Shown: positions 1-7,394 of the stretch, in pieces
Layout: each line of letters begins with the position of its first letter
How positions within the stretch are numbered: position 1 is the first letter of the stretch
Source of the DNA: Flavobacteriaceae bacterium
GTDB lineage: Bacteria; Bacteroidota; Bacteroidia; Flavobacteriales; Flavobacteriaceae
Direction of reading: 5' to 3'
Assembly (NCBI GenBank): GCA_030829155.1
Contig: JAURBD010000051.1
Coordinates: forward strand, 1 to 10,703
DNA length: 10,703 bases
Notes under the pieces: generated by a model
What the model was told of the DNA's origin: nothing
The model's database searches: none
The model's input: only the letters and a program-made list of their open reading frames with translations
Position numbers and translations under genes: made by a program

Positions 1-59
1 GAACGAAATACCAAACGGCCAATTCGACCGAATCCATTAATTCCAATTTTTAAGGACAT
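1..59 (-). CDS. gap: Glyceraldehyde-3-phosphate dehydrogenase, N-terminal fragment (cut by window edge)
   Basis: Reading leftwards from the ATG at 57-59, the frame stays open to the window edge and gives MSLKIGINGFGRIGRLVFR. This is the hallmark start of GAPDH: the first beta strand and the GFGRIGR loop of the NAD-binding Rossmann fold. GAPDH oxidises and phosphorylates glyceraldehyde-3-phosphate to 1,3-bisphosphoglycerate in cytosolic glycolysis. An in-frame TAA two codons upstream (63-65) fixes the start. Only about 19 residues are present, so the catalytic Cys and His cannot be seen. The gene lies 39 nt downstream of pfkA on the same strand, and the leader is almost pure A/T with no evident Shine-Dalgarno site. 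It is probably co-transcribed with pfkA. Whether it is a glycolytic NAD-type or another GAPDH paralogue cannot be told from this fragment. Confidence 0.93.
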   Translation of the reverse strand, partial: MSLKIGINGFGRIGRLVFR

Positions 60-98
60 AATTTATTTATTATTATTATTATTTAAATTGATTATTGT
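60..98. repeat. A/T-only-like spacer with (ATT)5 tract between pfkA and gap
   Basis: The 39-nt spacer between the pfkA stop and the gap start contains five uninterrupted ATT units at 69-83. Read on the coding (minus) strand this is an AAT repeat ending about 10 nt before the gap ATG. A 10-bp direct repeat, TTTAAATTGA, occurs at 82-91 and again at 98-107, the second copy running into the last codons of pfkA. I see no hairpin terminator here, which fits pfkA-gap read-through. An A-rich leader is a common way for Bacteroidota to favour initiation without a Shine-Dalgarno site. That role here is inference. Confidence 0.6.
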
Positions 99-1085
99 TT
101 AAATTGACAAGATATCGGAAACCTTTATCAAATTAGTGTTAATTTCACACTTACCTTTGATTGCTTTTTCTAAGGGGGTCAATACCATTTGATCATCTAT
201 AACACCTACCATTACTTTGGACTTTCCTTCCAATAAAGTTTCTACTGCAAAGACGCCCATGCGAGATGCCAAAACACGGTCAAAACAACTTGGGGTACCT
301 CCTCTTTGCATATGGCCTAGTACAGAGACTCTTACTTCATAATAGGGTAAGTTTTTTTCAACATATGAAGCGATTTCAAAAACATTTTTTCCAGTTTTAT
401 CACCTTCGGCTATTACTACTATACTTGATGATTTTCCTGATTTCTCGCTTTTCTTTAAAGAGTCCAACAAACGTTCGAGTCCCAAATTTTCTTCTGGGAT
501 TAGAATTTCTTCTGCCCCTGCTCCAATTCCTGAATTTAATGCAATATGCCCAGCATCTCTTCCCATTACTTCAACAAAGAAAAGCCGGTTATGTGAACTT
601 GCAGTATCTCTAATTTTGTCAATAGCTTCAACCACTGTATTGATAGCGGTATCATAACCTAGGGTGTAACGAGTGCCAAAAATATCATTGTCTATGGTTC
701 CTGGAATTCCGACAACAGGGAAATTGTGTTCTTCTTGAAAAATCATAGCTCCTGTAAAAGAACCATCTCCTCCTATAACTACCAAAGCGTCAATTTCAGA
801 TTTTTTTAGGTTTTCATATGCAAGCTTTCTTCCCTCAGGAGTTCTAAACTCTAGACAACGAGCGGACTTTATAATTGTCCCTCCTTTGTTAATTATGTTA
901 TTTACACTTCGGGCATTCATCAAATCGAATTCATTATCAATAAGTCCCTGATAACCTTGTTGAATCGCGTAGCATTCAACTCCATAAAAAACACTAGTTC
1001 TGACAACTGCTCGCAATGCAGCATTCATTCCTGGTGCATCACCACCAGATGTTAGAACAGCTATTTTTTTTGGTTTATTTTTCAT
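99..1085 (-). CDS. pfkA: ATP-dependent 6-phosphofructokinase
   Basis: This enzyme phosphorylates fructose-6-phosphate to fructose-1,6-bisphosphate, the committed step of cytosolic glycolysis. The 328-residue protein has the usual bacterial PfkA length and all key motifs. LTSGGDAPGMN (11-21) is the nucleotide-binding loop. GGDGS (105-109) binds the phosphates and Mg. PGTIDND (128-134) carries the expected catalytic base Asp132. MGRDAGH (174-180) and HMQRGG (258-263) contact the sugar phosphate. Gly108 in GGDGS and Gly129 in PGTIDND are the residues typical of ATP users; PPi-dependent enzymes usually have Asp and Lys there. An in-frame TAA directly before the ATG (1086-1088) fixes the start. 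gap follows 39 nt downstream, so the pair forms a small glycolytic unit. The 88-nt upstream spacer holds an 11-bp inverted repeat that might regulate it. No clear TAnnTTTG promoter was found, so read-through from tamB is possible. Confidence 0.97.
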   Translation of the reverse strand: MKNKPKKIAVLTSGGDAPGMNAALRAVVRTSVFYGVECYAIQQGYQGLIDNEFDLMNARSVNNIINKGGTIIKSARCLEFRTPEGRKLAYENLKKSEIDALVVIGGDGSFTGAMIFQEEHNFPVVGIPGTIDNDIFGTRYTLGYDTAINTVVEAIDKIRDTASSHNRLFFVEVMGRDAGHIALNSGIGAGAEEILIPEENLGLERLLDSLKKSEKSGKSSSIVVIAEGDKTGKNVFEIASYVEKNLPYYEVRVSVLGHMQRGGTPSCFDRVLASRMGVFAVETLLEGKSKVMVGVIDDQMVLTPLEKAIKGKCEINTNLIKVSDILSI

Positions 1086-1129
1086 TTAATCTTATGAAGA
1101 TGTAAATTTAAACAAAAGCTGTCATATAT

Positions 1130-1172
1130 TCGATTTTGTTTACTCTACATTATAATTTCTTAACAAAATCGA
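1130..1172. repeat. Perfect 11-bp inverted repeat between tamB and pfkA
   Basis: TCGATTTTGTT at 1130-1140 is matched exactly by its reverse complement AACAAAATCGA at 1162-1172, leaving a 21-nt loop. On the transcribed minus strand the first arm starts one nucleotide after the tamB stop codon, and the second arm ends 44 nt before the pfkA ATG. As RNA it could fold into a weak, A/U-rich hairpin that ends tamB transcription or protects its 3' end. No U-run follows the second arm, so a classical intrinsic terminator is not supported. As DNA, the two half-sites are centred 32 bp apart, about three helical turns, which would suit a dimeric regulator of pfkA. The repeat is directly visible; both roles are inference. 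Confidence 0.55.
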
Positions 1173-1173
1173 T

Positions 1174-4100
1174 TTAGTTTTTGGTTTTATTGAGTATTTC
1201 TAAAGAATTTTTGTTCTGCAATTCAACTGATTGAAGCTTATCATTTGTTCTTTTTTTGGCAATTATTTTTTGAATCAAGTCCTCAAAAGTTTTAAAATCA
1301 ACTTGATAAGAAAGACCGACTCCTTGAGTATAACCCAAATCATCACTAATATAGCGAAATTCACTTTCACGGTTAAATACTTTGGCTTTTAGGGTTCCCT
1401 CATCATTTAATATAAAATCAATTTGTACATCACCAACAATTAGCGTTTCTTCAACTCCACCAACAGGAACACCAATTTTTCCATTCAAAAGAACTTTATC
1501 GCTAATTTGTGTTACAAAAGTAACTCCAATCCTATCTTGAGACTGAATATCAAGATCGGGACGTTCATCTCCTTTCAAGTAGTTTAATCCGACGTTTAAT
1601 TTTCCATCGGTCTCACCCATCAACGAACTGAATACATCTGATGCTTTTTCATATAAATTATTTGCAATTCCTTGAGTTGAGAATGAAACATCACTGACAA
1701 AAATACCCTGTGACAAAAGTGAAATTGCTTGAAGCTGTCTTCTTTGCTGGTCTGCAAGGCGGTAATTTATTTCAGAAGCTACTATGCCACTTGTGTTTGG
1801 GAAATTTATTTCAAACAAAGGATTATCAGGTTTAAGTAGGCTTCCTTGAAGCTTTATGAGTACATCAGTTGGAATTTTTTTATTAAAATTAGGATTATCT
1901 ACCAACAAGGCAGGGTTTGCTCCACCCGGAACTTGATAAACTGCCTCTATGTCCATTTGAGCTTCGAAGGGATCACCCTCCCAAACAATAGTTCCTCCTT
2001 GATTTACTTTGAATTTTTTATCTATTAGTCCTAGATTTTTAAAATTATACACACCATCGTATGCAATAAAATCTCCCCAGATATTAAACTTGCCGTCTGT
2101 ATTTGTTTCCATTAAAATATTACCTGAACCTCTTCCGGTAAGTGTACTACCAGACAATTGATCAACAACAATCTCAACTTTTGCATTATTATTTACGTCA
2201 AGATCAAAAATCATTTCAAAACCTCGAGCGATTTTTATTTCCCTGAGGGAATTCTTATCTAAATCATTCGATTCATTTAAAGAAGTCTTAGAAACAAAAT
2301 CAATGAACGAAACATCTGCAAGTCCATTGCTCTCCTCCCAAGGAATTTTTATGGAAGTACCTTCAGCTGTTGCTCCTTCTAGATCCATATTCAAATTTTT
2401 TGTAGATCCAAAAAGATGAATTTCACCGTCTAAATACCCAGTTCCAAAAAACAAAGCTCCTTTTTCATTTTTGCGGTTCAACATCAACAAACGATCAGAA
2501 TTTATTTCAAAATCTACATCCCATTCTTTAAAATTGTGATGAGAAAACGTTCCTTTCAATTGGCCAAAAGTCTCAAGGGTTTGGTCAAAAATAGTAGTTT
2601 CTTCAAATTTAATAACCTGATCATATAATGTTAGTTTTGAAGAATCAGTTAGGCCGTATGAGGTATTTATAAAAGGAATTGAAATATTGAAACGATCCAG
2701 CAAAAGATTCCCTGTATGTGATAAATTGTCCAAGGGACCCCAAAGACTAAAATCTCCTGTTAAAGATGAACTCATATTGGTTAACTTCCCTTTTCCTAGT
2801 GCTGATATAAAAGACATATCAAATGAATTAAAATTTATATCTAAATCCAAGCTCGTACGATCATTTAGTATCAACGTAATACCTGATAAATCTAACTTCG
2901 TTGACCCATTTTTGATAAGATTAAGATTGTTTCTGTATGAATTCAATGCAGTATTCCCTAGGGTATTGAAAGTTAAATCTCCCATTTCTATATTGTTCAC
3001 ATATAAATCTAAAAGCTTAAATTTAAAGGATGCATCGTTATTATTTGGAGTTTTATTAAAACTAATGGTTGAATTTAAATCTGCTTCAATTTGAAAGTTT
3101 TTAATTGGTGGCAAGATATTTTGTAAAGCAACATGACTTAAATTAAGTTCAAAATTAAAGTCATCCTTTTTTTTGTATTCTCCAGACAACTCAATACGTT
3201 GATTATCGTTATGGATAATTAAAGGTTCAATCTTATACTTGTTGTCATTAGAATCATAAATTAACTTTCCTTTTTTGTCTTGCTGAATCTTCCATAGTAC
3301 ACTTTTATAATTAACATTAAACAAATCTATATTGACAAAGGTGTTTTGTTTTGAGTAATCATAACTAAAATTTGTTTCAAAAGTGTTTGATTCATCATTA
3401 CCCAAAACACCTTCTAAACGAATTTTATTTTTTTGGTTTTTAAATGATGAAATCATGAATATGTTTGAGGCTGCTATTTTACCCATATGTATTTGATCTA
3501 CAGATAAGAAGCTGTTATAAACAGTGTTATTAGAGTCTATTTCAAAATGTAAGTTTTGAAACTTGTATTTTTTAAATAATAGGATGGGTAAATCAAATAC
3601 TACTGCAGTTTCTTTCTTCTTTGAACTAATCAATCCCGACAAGAAAAAATCATCAGGTATAGAGAGCTTTGGAAAAAGGGCTTCTGTTAATTTTGACTTC
3701 ATATGAATATCAAAATTGAAGAATTGAGATGTCTTTTCAGAATTTGAAGGTGTAATCAATAAAAAATCATTGAATATCCCTGTCAATAATTTTGAAACAT
3801 TACTATACTCAAAATCTCCCTCAAGAAATAAACTAATTGCGTCAGAGTTTTCAATTGAAATTGATTTAATAGTCCCTTTTGATTTTGCATTTAATTCAAT
3901 ATTTTTAAAGGTATTCAATTTTCCATTACTCAGAATTGAGGGGGAATTCAGCTGAAAAGTAAGGATCTCTTCAGAAAAATCTTCCAAATTTTTTTCAACA
4001 ACAATCTGGGAAGATAAGATTACATTGCTAGCTGAATCAGCAATTCCAAAACTAGAAAGATTAATGGTGTCAAAATAACCCTTTAAAAGAAATGAGCCTT

Positions 4101-5601
4101 TGGAGTGATTTATTAATGTATTTAAATTAAATCGAAGTTTATCTTCAGTTGCGCTCAATACAATTTCAACAAGTTCATTTTTGTGAGTTGAATTCAAAAC
4201 TAAATTTTTTAAAGAATTATTTCCGATTTGAAATTCACCTACCAAACCAGTTGTTTCGGTTAAATAAGCTTTAGAATTCTCAATAAAACCTTTAAATTTC
4301 ACAGATGCATTTGCTTTTAGAATTAATTTTTGGTCTAAAAACTTTTCAAATCGAAAATTTTCTATGATTAGATCAGCATTATATTTCCAAGAGTTGGACT
4401 TTGATGATCGATTCAAAATTATATCAGAATCTAAAACGCCTAATTTCGAATTTAATTTGCTTTTCATTTCCCAACTATTTTTACTCCCTGAAAAAAAAGT
4501 TTCCAATAATAAATCACCCGTTTGAGCTGTATATTTTGAAAGTTTATTATACAAAGATTTATTCATTAAAGACTTTAGAGCTTTATCTGATGTTTTAATT
4601 GTAAAATCATTTGATTCAACATGGAATTTCTCTGATTCAAATGCATTTATCAGTCTAATAGATCCTTTCATGAAAGATTCAACTCCAAGTTTGACTGTGC
4701 TTCTCAAATGAAAGTCACTCACTTTTCCCTGAAGTTGGAGCTCTGCATCAAATAAAAACGATTCATTAAAATAAGGCTGTAATACATTTATTTTGCAAGG
4801 GTTTACAGTTACTTTATTTAATTTAATTTGAAAAAATATAGGATTTAAATTTGATAAGTTACCTCCATTAAATGCCATTAACCCACTTCCTTTTATTTCA
4901 TTTTGATTCACTTTTATAAAAAAATCTTTAGAAACTAAACTATCAGAAGAATAGTGAATGTTAGCTTGAAAATCATTTATTCTTCCGTATTGATTAGAAA
5001 ATCCTTTTAGGTATTGAATGGATAAATCGAGTCCTTTGGAATTAAAATTTAAATCTTTCATCCCAAGACCAATTTCTGAAAAAGTAAGCTTTGAATCTTT
5101 AATGTTATAATCCTCAGAAATCACCTCAGTACTTTTTAAATCAATAATTTGAGATTTAAATTTGAACGGCTTTGGTTCAATGCCAGTTGTATCTTTAAGC
5201 TTAAAAATAAAATGTTGAAGAGAAGATTTTGACTCTCCAGCATATTGGGTCAAAAACAATTTAACACCGTCTAAATTGATGGATTCAAAATCATAATCTC
5301 TTTTTAAGAACCGATCCAAACCATTCAAAGAAGTTTTTAACTCTTGAACAAAAAGCAAGGTGTCTTTATGGTGGTCTTGAACCAAAATATCACTGATTAA
5401 AACATCACCATTTAATGAAATTGAAGCTTTTTTTATTGAAATATCTGTGTCAAAACGATTATTTACATTTTTAGTAATTCTTTGAACAAATTCAGTCTGA
5501 ACAGATGAAAGTGAGAATATCAAAATAAAAAATAAGGCTGTAGCTATCAAAAATGACAGACAAAGGATTAGTATTTTCTTAAACTTTTTGATTGGAAACA
5601 C
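1174..5601 (-). CDS. tamB: TamB-family translocation/assembly module protein (DUF490 C-terminus)
   Basis: This is a 1475-residue envelope protein. Residues 5-9 are basic, and about 9-33 form one hydrophobic segment, an uncleaved signal anchor in the inner membrane. The long middle part is made of Ser/Asn-rich alternating strands with frequent LxGxF-type patterns, as in AsmA/TamB-like beta-groove proteins that bridge the periplasm. The C-terminal DUF490/TamB region covers roughly 1050-1450. It includes the stretch around LTGRGSGNI (about 1150), the strand ending in IVWEGDPFEAQ, the RRQLQAISLLSQG helix (about 1290) and a final strand with GVGLSYQVDF. A Lys/Asn-rich tail of about 30 residues follows. 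Relatives assist outer-membrane protein assembly with a BamA-like partner (TamA) or move phospholipid to the outer membrane; which applies here is unknown. No tamA lies in the window. The start is GTG with an in-frame TAA immediately upstream (5602-5604), so no earlier start is possible. Confidence 0.9.
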   Translation of the reverse strand: MFPIKKFKKILILCLSFLIATALFFILIFSLSSVQTEFVQRITKNVNNRFDTDISIKKASISLNGDVLISDILVQDHHKDTLLFVQELKTSLNGLDRFLKRDYDFESINLDGVKLFLTQYAGESKSSLQHFIFKLKDTTGIEPKPFKFKSQIIDLKSTEVISEDYNIKDSKLTFSEIGLGMKDLNFNSKGLDLSIQYLKGFSNQYGRINDFQANIHYSSDSLVSKDFFIKVNQNEIKGSGLMAFNGGNLSNLNPIFFQIKLNKVTVNPCKINVLQPYFNESFLFDAELQLQGKVSDFHLRSTVKLGVESFMKGSIRLINAFESEKFHVESNDFTIKTSDKALKSLMNKSLYNKLSKYTAQTGDLLLETFFSGSKNSWEMKSKLNSKLGVLDSDIILNRSSKSNSWKYNADLIIENFRFEKFLDQKLILKANASVKFKGFIENSKAYLTETTGLVGEFQIGNNSLKNLVLNSTHKNELVEIVLSATEDKLRFNLNTLINHSKGSFLLKGYFDTINLSSFGIADSASNVILSSQIVVEKNLEDFSEEILTFQLNSPSILSNGKLNTFKNIELNAKSKGTIKSISIENSDAISLFLEGDFEYSNVSKLLTGIFNDFLLITPSNSEKTSQFFNFDIHMKSKLTEALFPKLSIPDDFFLSGLISSKKKETAVVFDLPILLFKKYKFQNLHFEIDSNNTVYNSFLSVDQIHMGKIAASNIFMISSFKNQKNKIRLEGVLGNDESNTFETNFSYDYSKQNTFVNIDLFNVNYKSVLWKIQQDKKGKLIYDSNDNKYKIEPLIIHNDNQRIELSGEYKKKDDFNFELNLSHVALQNILPPIKNFQIEADLNSTISFNKTPNNNDASFKFKLLDLYVNNIEMGDLTFNTLGNTALNSYRNNLNLIKNGSTKLDLSGITLILNDRTSLDLDINFNSFDMSFISALGKGKLTNMSSSLTGDFSLWGPLDNLSHTGNLLLDRFNISIPFINTSYGLTDSSKLTLYDQVIKFEETTIFDQTLETFGQLKGTFSHHNFKEWDVDFEINSDRLLMLNRKNEKGALFFGTGYLDGEIHLFGSTKNLNMDLEGATAEGTSIKIPWEESNGLADVSFIDFVSKTSLNESNDLDKNSLREIKIARGFEMIFDLDVNNNAKVEIVVDQLSGSTLTGRGSGNILMETNTDGKFNIWGDFIAYDGVYNFKNLGLIDKKFKVNQGGTIVWEGDPFEAQMDIEAVYQVPGGANPALLVDNPNFNKKIPTDVLIKLQGSLLKPDNPLFEINFPNTSGIVASEINYRLADQQRRQLQAISLLSQGIFVSDVSFSTQGIANNLYEKASDVFSSLMGETDGKLNVGLNYLKGDERPDLDIQSQDRIGVTFVTQISDKVLLNGKIGVPVGGVEETLIVGDVQIDFILNDEGTLKAKVFNRESEFRYISDDLGYTQGVGLSYQVDFKTFEDLIQKIIAKKRTNDKLQSVELQNKNSLEILNKTKN

Positions 5602-5635
5602 TTATTTTTGGATTATAAATGAAAGTTAATAATTA
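5602..5635. promoter_or_regulatory. 34-nt divergent spacer between tamB and tsaD with a TAnnTTTG element
   Basis: Transcription diverges from this 34-nt gap. On the plus strand TATTTTTG (5603-5610) matches the Bacteroidota -7 consensus TAnnTTTG exactly and lies 25 nt before the tsaD ATG, which would give a leader of about 20 nt. The -33 TTG is not well placed: the nearest candidate, at 5588-5590, leaves only about 12 nt instead of the usual 17-23. On the minus strand TAACTTTC (5628-5621) is one base off the consensus and might serve tamB, also without a good -33. The -7 match is seen directly; promoter activity is inference. An A/T-rich region will produce such matches by chance fairly often. 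Confidence 0.45.
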
Positions 5636-6655
5636 ATGAATCAAAAACCATGCTATATTTTAGCTATTGAATCTTCATGTGATGATACTGCCGCTGCAAT
5701 ATTACAAAATGACAAGGTTTTATCAAACATCATTGCCACACAAGATGTACACAAAAAATATGGTGGTGTTGTTCCTGAATTAGCTTCAAGAGCCCATCAA
5801 CAAAATATCATTCCCGTAGTTGATCAAGCAATACATCAAGCTGGCATTACGAAAAACGACTTAAAGGCTATTGCATACACTCGTGGACCAGGACTTTTGG
5901 GATCTCTTTTGGTTGGTACTTCATTTGCCAAATCTTTGGCTATGGGTCTTGACATTCCATTAATTGAAGTAAATCATATGCAGGCCCATTTATTGGTTCA
6001 TTTTATCAAAGATGAATTCCCTACTCCTACCTTTCCTTTTATAGGAGTAACTGTTTCAGGAGGTCACACACAAATTATAAAGGTTAAGGATTACCTGGAC
6101 TTTGAATTGCTGGGTACAACTTTGGACGATGCCATAGGTGAAGCTTTTGACAAATGTGGAAAAGTTTTGGGGCTTGGCTATCCTGCTGGTCCAATAATAG
6201 ATCAAAAAGCAAAATCAGGAAACTCCAAAGCCTTTGAATTTCCAATTCCAAAGATTCTCAACTTAAATTTAAGTTTTAGTGGTTTTAAAACAGCGGTAAT
6301 CAATTTTATCCATAAGAACACACAAAAAGACAAGGATTTTATTAAAAATAATCTCAATGATTTATGTGCTTCGATTCAATACACATTAATAGAAATAATT
6401 TTTCAAAAAATTGAAAAGGCTGTTGATTTACATGAGCTTACTCAAGTTGTTCTTGGTGGAGGGGTTTCTGCAAACTCGGGATTGCGATTGAAATTAAAAA
6501 AAACAGCTGTAGAAAAAGGATGGGATGTGTATCTTCCTCCCCTAGCCTACACCACAGATAATGCTGCTATGATTGGAATTATAGGCTATTTAAAATATTT
6601 AAAAAAAGATTTTGGAAACATCAAAGAATCAGCATCTGCTCGTTTAAAATTTTAA
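5636..6655 (+). CDS. tsaD: tRNA N6-threonylcarbamoyladenosine transferase TsaD
   Basis: TsaD (Kae1/YgjD/Gcp family) transfers the threonylcarbamoyl group from TC-AMP to A37 of tRNAs that read ANN codons, working with TsaB and TsaE in the cytosol. The protein is 339 residues, the normal length. The N-terminal IESSCDDT (11-18) is the ASKHA phosphate-1 motif. NHMQAH (113-118) supplies metal ligands His114 and His118. SGGHTQ (141-146) is the second phosphate loop. GEAFDKCGKVLGLGYPAGP (168-186) and GGGVSAN (274-280) complete the nucleotide site, and Asp308 in TTDNAAMIG is the third metal ligand. Every expected residue is intact. An in-frame TAA two codons before the ATG fixes the start. It is the first gene of a plus-strand run: rsmE begins 2 nt after its stop. 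It was once annotated as a glycoprotease, which is not its function. tsaB and tsaE are not in the window. Confidence 0.97.
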   Translation: MNQKPCYILAIESSCDDTAAAILQNDKVLSNIIATQDVHKKYGGVVPELASRAHQQNIIPVVDQAIHQAGITKNDLKAIAYTRGPGLLGSLLVGTSFAKSLAMGLDIPLIEVNHMQAHLLVHFIKDEFPTPTFPFIGVTVSGGHTQIIKVKDYLDFELLGTTLDDAIGEAFDKCGKVLGLGYPAGPIIDQKAKSGNSKAFEFPIPKILNLNLSFSGFKTAVINFIHKNTQKDKDFIKNNLNDLCASIQYTLIEIIFQKIEKAVDLHELTQVVLGGGVSANSGLRLKLKKTAVEKGWDVYLPPLAYTTDNAAMIGIIGYLKYLKKDFGNIKESASARLKF

Positions 6656-6657
6656 TT

Positions 6658-7362
6658 ATGGATTTATTTTTTCATGAACATATTGATACAAATAATAGTA
6701 ATTTGGTTTTTGACACAGAAGAAAGCAGGCATCTCTCTAGAGTTTTGAGAAAACAAGAAGGTGATGTAGTTACTGTTACCGATGGTAAGGGTCTAGAAGT
6801 TCGAGTGAAACTCGAAAATATTGACTCTAAGAGAACAAATGGTGTTATTGAAGAATCTAAAATACATCCGACCACTGCAAACCAAATTCATATTGCAATT
6901 GCACCTACAAAAAACATAGTTAGATTGGAATGGTTTATAGAAAAAGCAACTGAAATTGGTGTTCATCGAATTTCCCCAATTTTATGCAAACACTCAGAAC
7001 GAAAAGTCATTAAAAAAGATCGCCTCTTAAAAATCATTAAATCTGCTTTAAAACAATCTCAAAAATTCCATTTACCTCAACTTGATGATTTAGTTCCATT
7101 TAAAGAATTTGTAGAGCGTCAAGGAAAAGGTTTTATTGCTCATTGTAGTGAAGGAGAAAAACCTGAACTGGCAGACCTTAATGTTTTAAACAAAAATAAT
7201 TGTGTTCTCATCGGTCCAGAAGGAGATTTCAACAAAGTGGAGGTTGCCTTTGCCTTAAAAAACAATTTTATGCCCATTAGTTTAGGGGATCAAAGACTTC
7301 GAACAGAGACTGCAGGTTTAGTTGCATGTCACACTCTCTCGTTAATCAACAGAAAGGTTTAA
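6658..7362 (+). CDS. rsmE: 16S rRNA (uracil-1498-N3)-methyltransferase RsmE
   Basis: RsmE is a SPOUT-class enzyme that uses S-adenosylmethionine to methylate N3 of U1498 in 16S rRNA, in the decoding region of the 30S subunit. The 234-residue protein has the usual length. The N-terminal PUA-like part (about 1-70) includes the typical ESRHLSRVLRKQEGD (22-36). The SPOUT domain follows with KATEIGVHRISPI (96-108), the LKQSQKFHLP stretch (131-140), GPEGDF (186-191) and SLGDQRLRTETAGLVA (208-223). The last two build the knotted SAM pocket. The ATG lies 2 nt after the tsaD stop, so translational coupling is likely and both belong to one transcript. The next gene starts 32 nt downstream. Nothing is missing or unusual. 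Confidence 0.95.
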   Translation: MDLFFHEHIDTNNSNLVFDTEESRHLSRVLRKQEGDVVTVTDGKGLEVRVKLENIDSKRTNGVIEESKIHPTTANQIHIAIAPTKNIVRLEWFIEKATEIGVHRISPILCKHSERKVIKKDRLLKIIKSALKQSQKFHLPQLDDLVPFKEFVERQGKGFIAHCSEGEKPELADLNVLNKNNCVLIGPEGDFNKVEVAFALKNNFMPISLGDQRLRTETAGLVACHTLSLINRKV

Positions 7363-7394
7363 AAAATCATTTAATTTATCCTTATATTTAAAGA

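Noticed and set aside
266..613. Plus-strand open frame of 115 codons opposite pfkA
   Set aside because: It lies entirely antisense to the conserved pfkA motifs and shows a low-complexity Leu/Phe-rich product with no family resemblance, as expected for the complement of an AT-rich gene.
1130..1172. Calling the inverted repeat a rho-independent terminator of tamB
   Set aside because: The stem is A/U-rich with a 21-nt loop, and the second arm is followed by AATATATGACAG on the transcribed strand rather than a U-run.
1086..1173. Dedicated pfkA promoter with TAnnTTTG and TTG elements
   Set aside because: No exact TAnnTTTG is present on the minus strand. The nearest match, TAAATTTA, has a mismatch and no well-spaced upstream TTG.
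2687..3094. Plus-strand open frame of 135 codons opposite tamB (others at 1846-2028, 3770-3955 and 4401-4598)
   Set aside because: All lie inside the continuous tamB frame, have no recognisable domain, and no promoter or initiation context was evident.
6496..6503. A8 run in tsaD, and A8/A7 runs at 7988-8003 in the transporter, as possible programmed slippage sites
   Set aside because: Both frames continue intact through the runs with conserved protein on both sides. The runs simply encode lysines in an AT-rich genome.
6672..6875. Minus-strand open frame opposite the start of rsmE
   Set aside because: It is fully antisense to a clearly conserved gene and its product is not recognisable.
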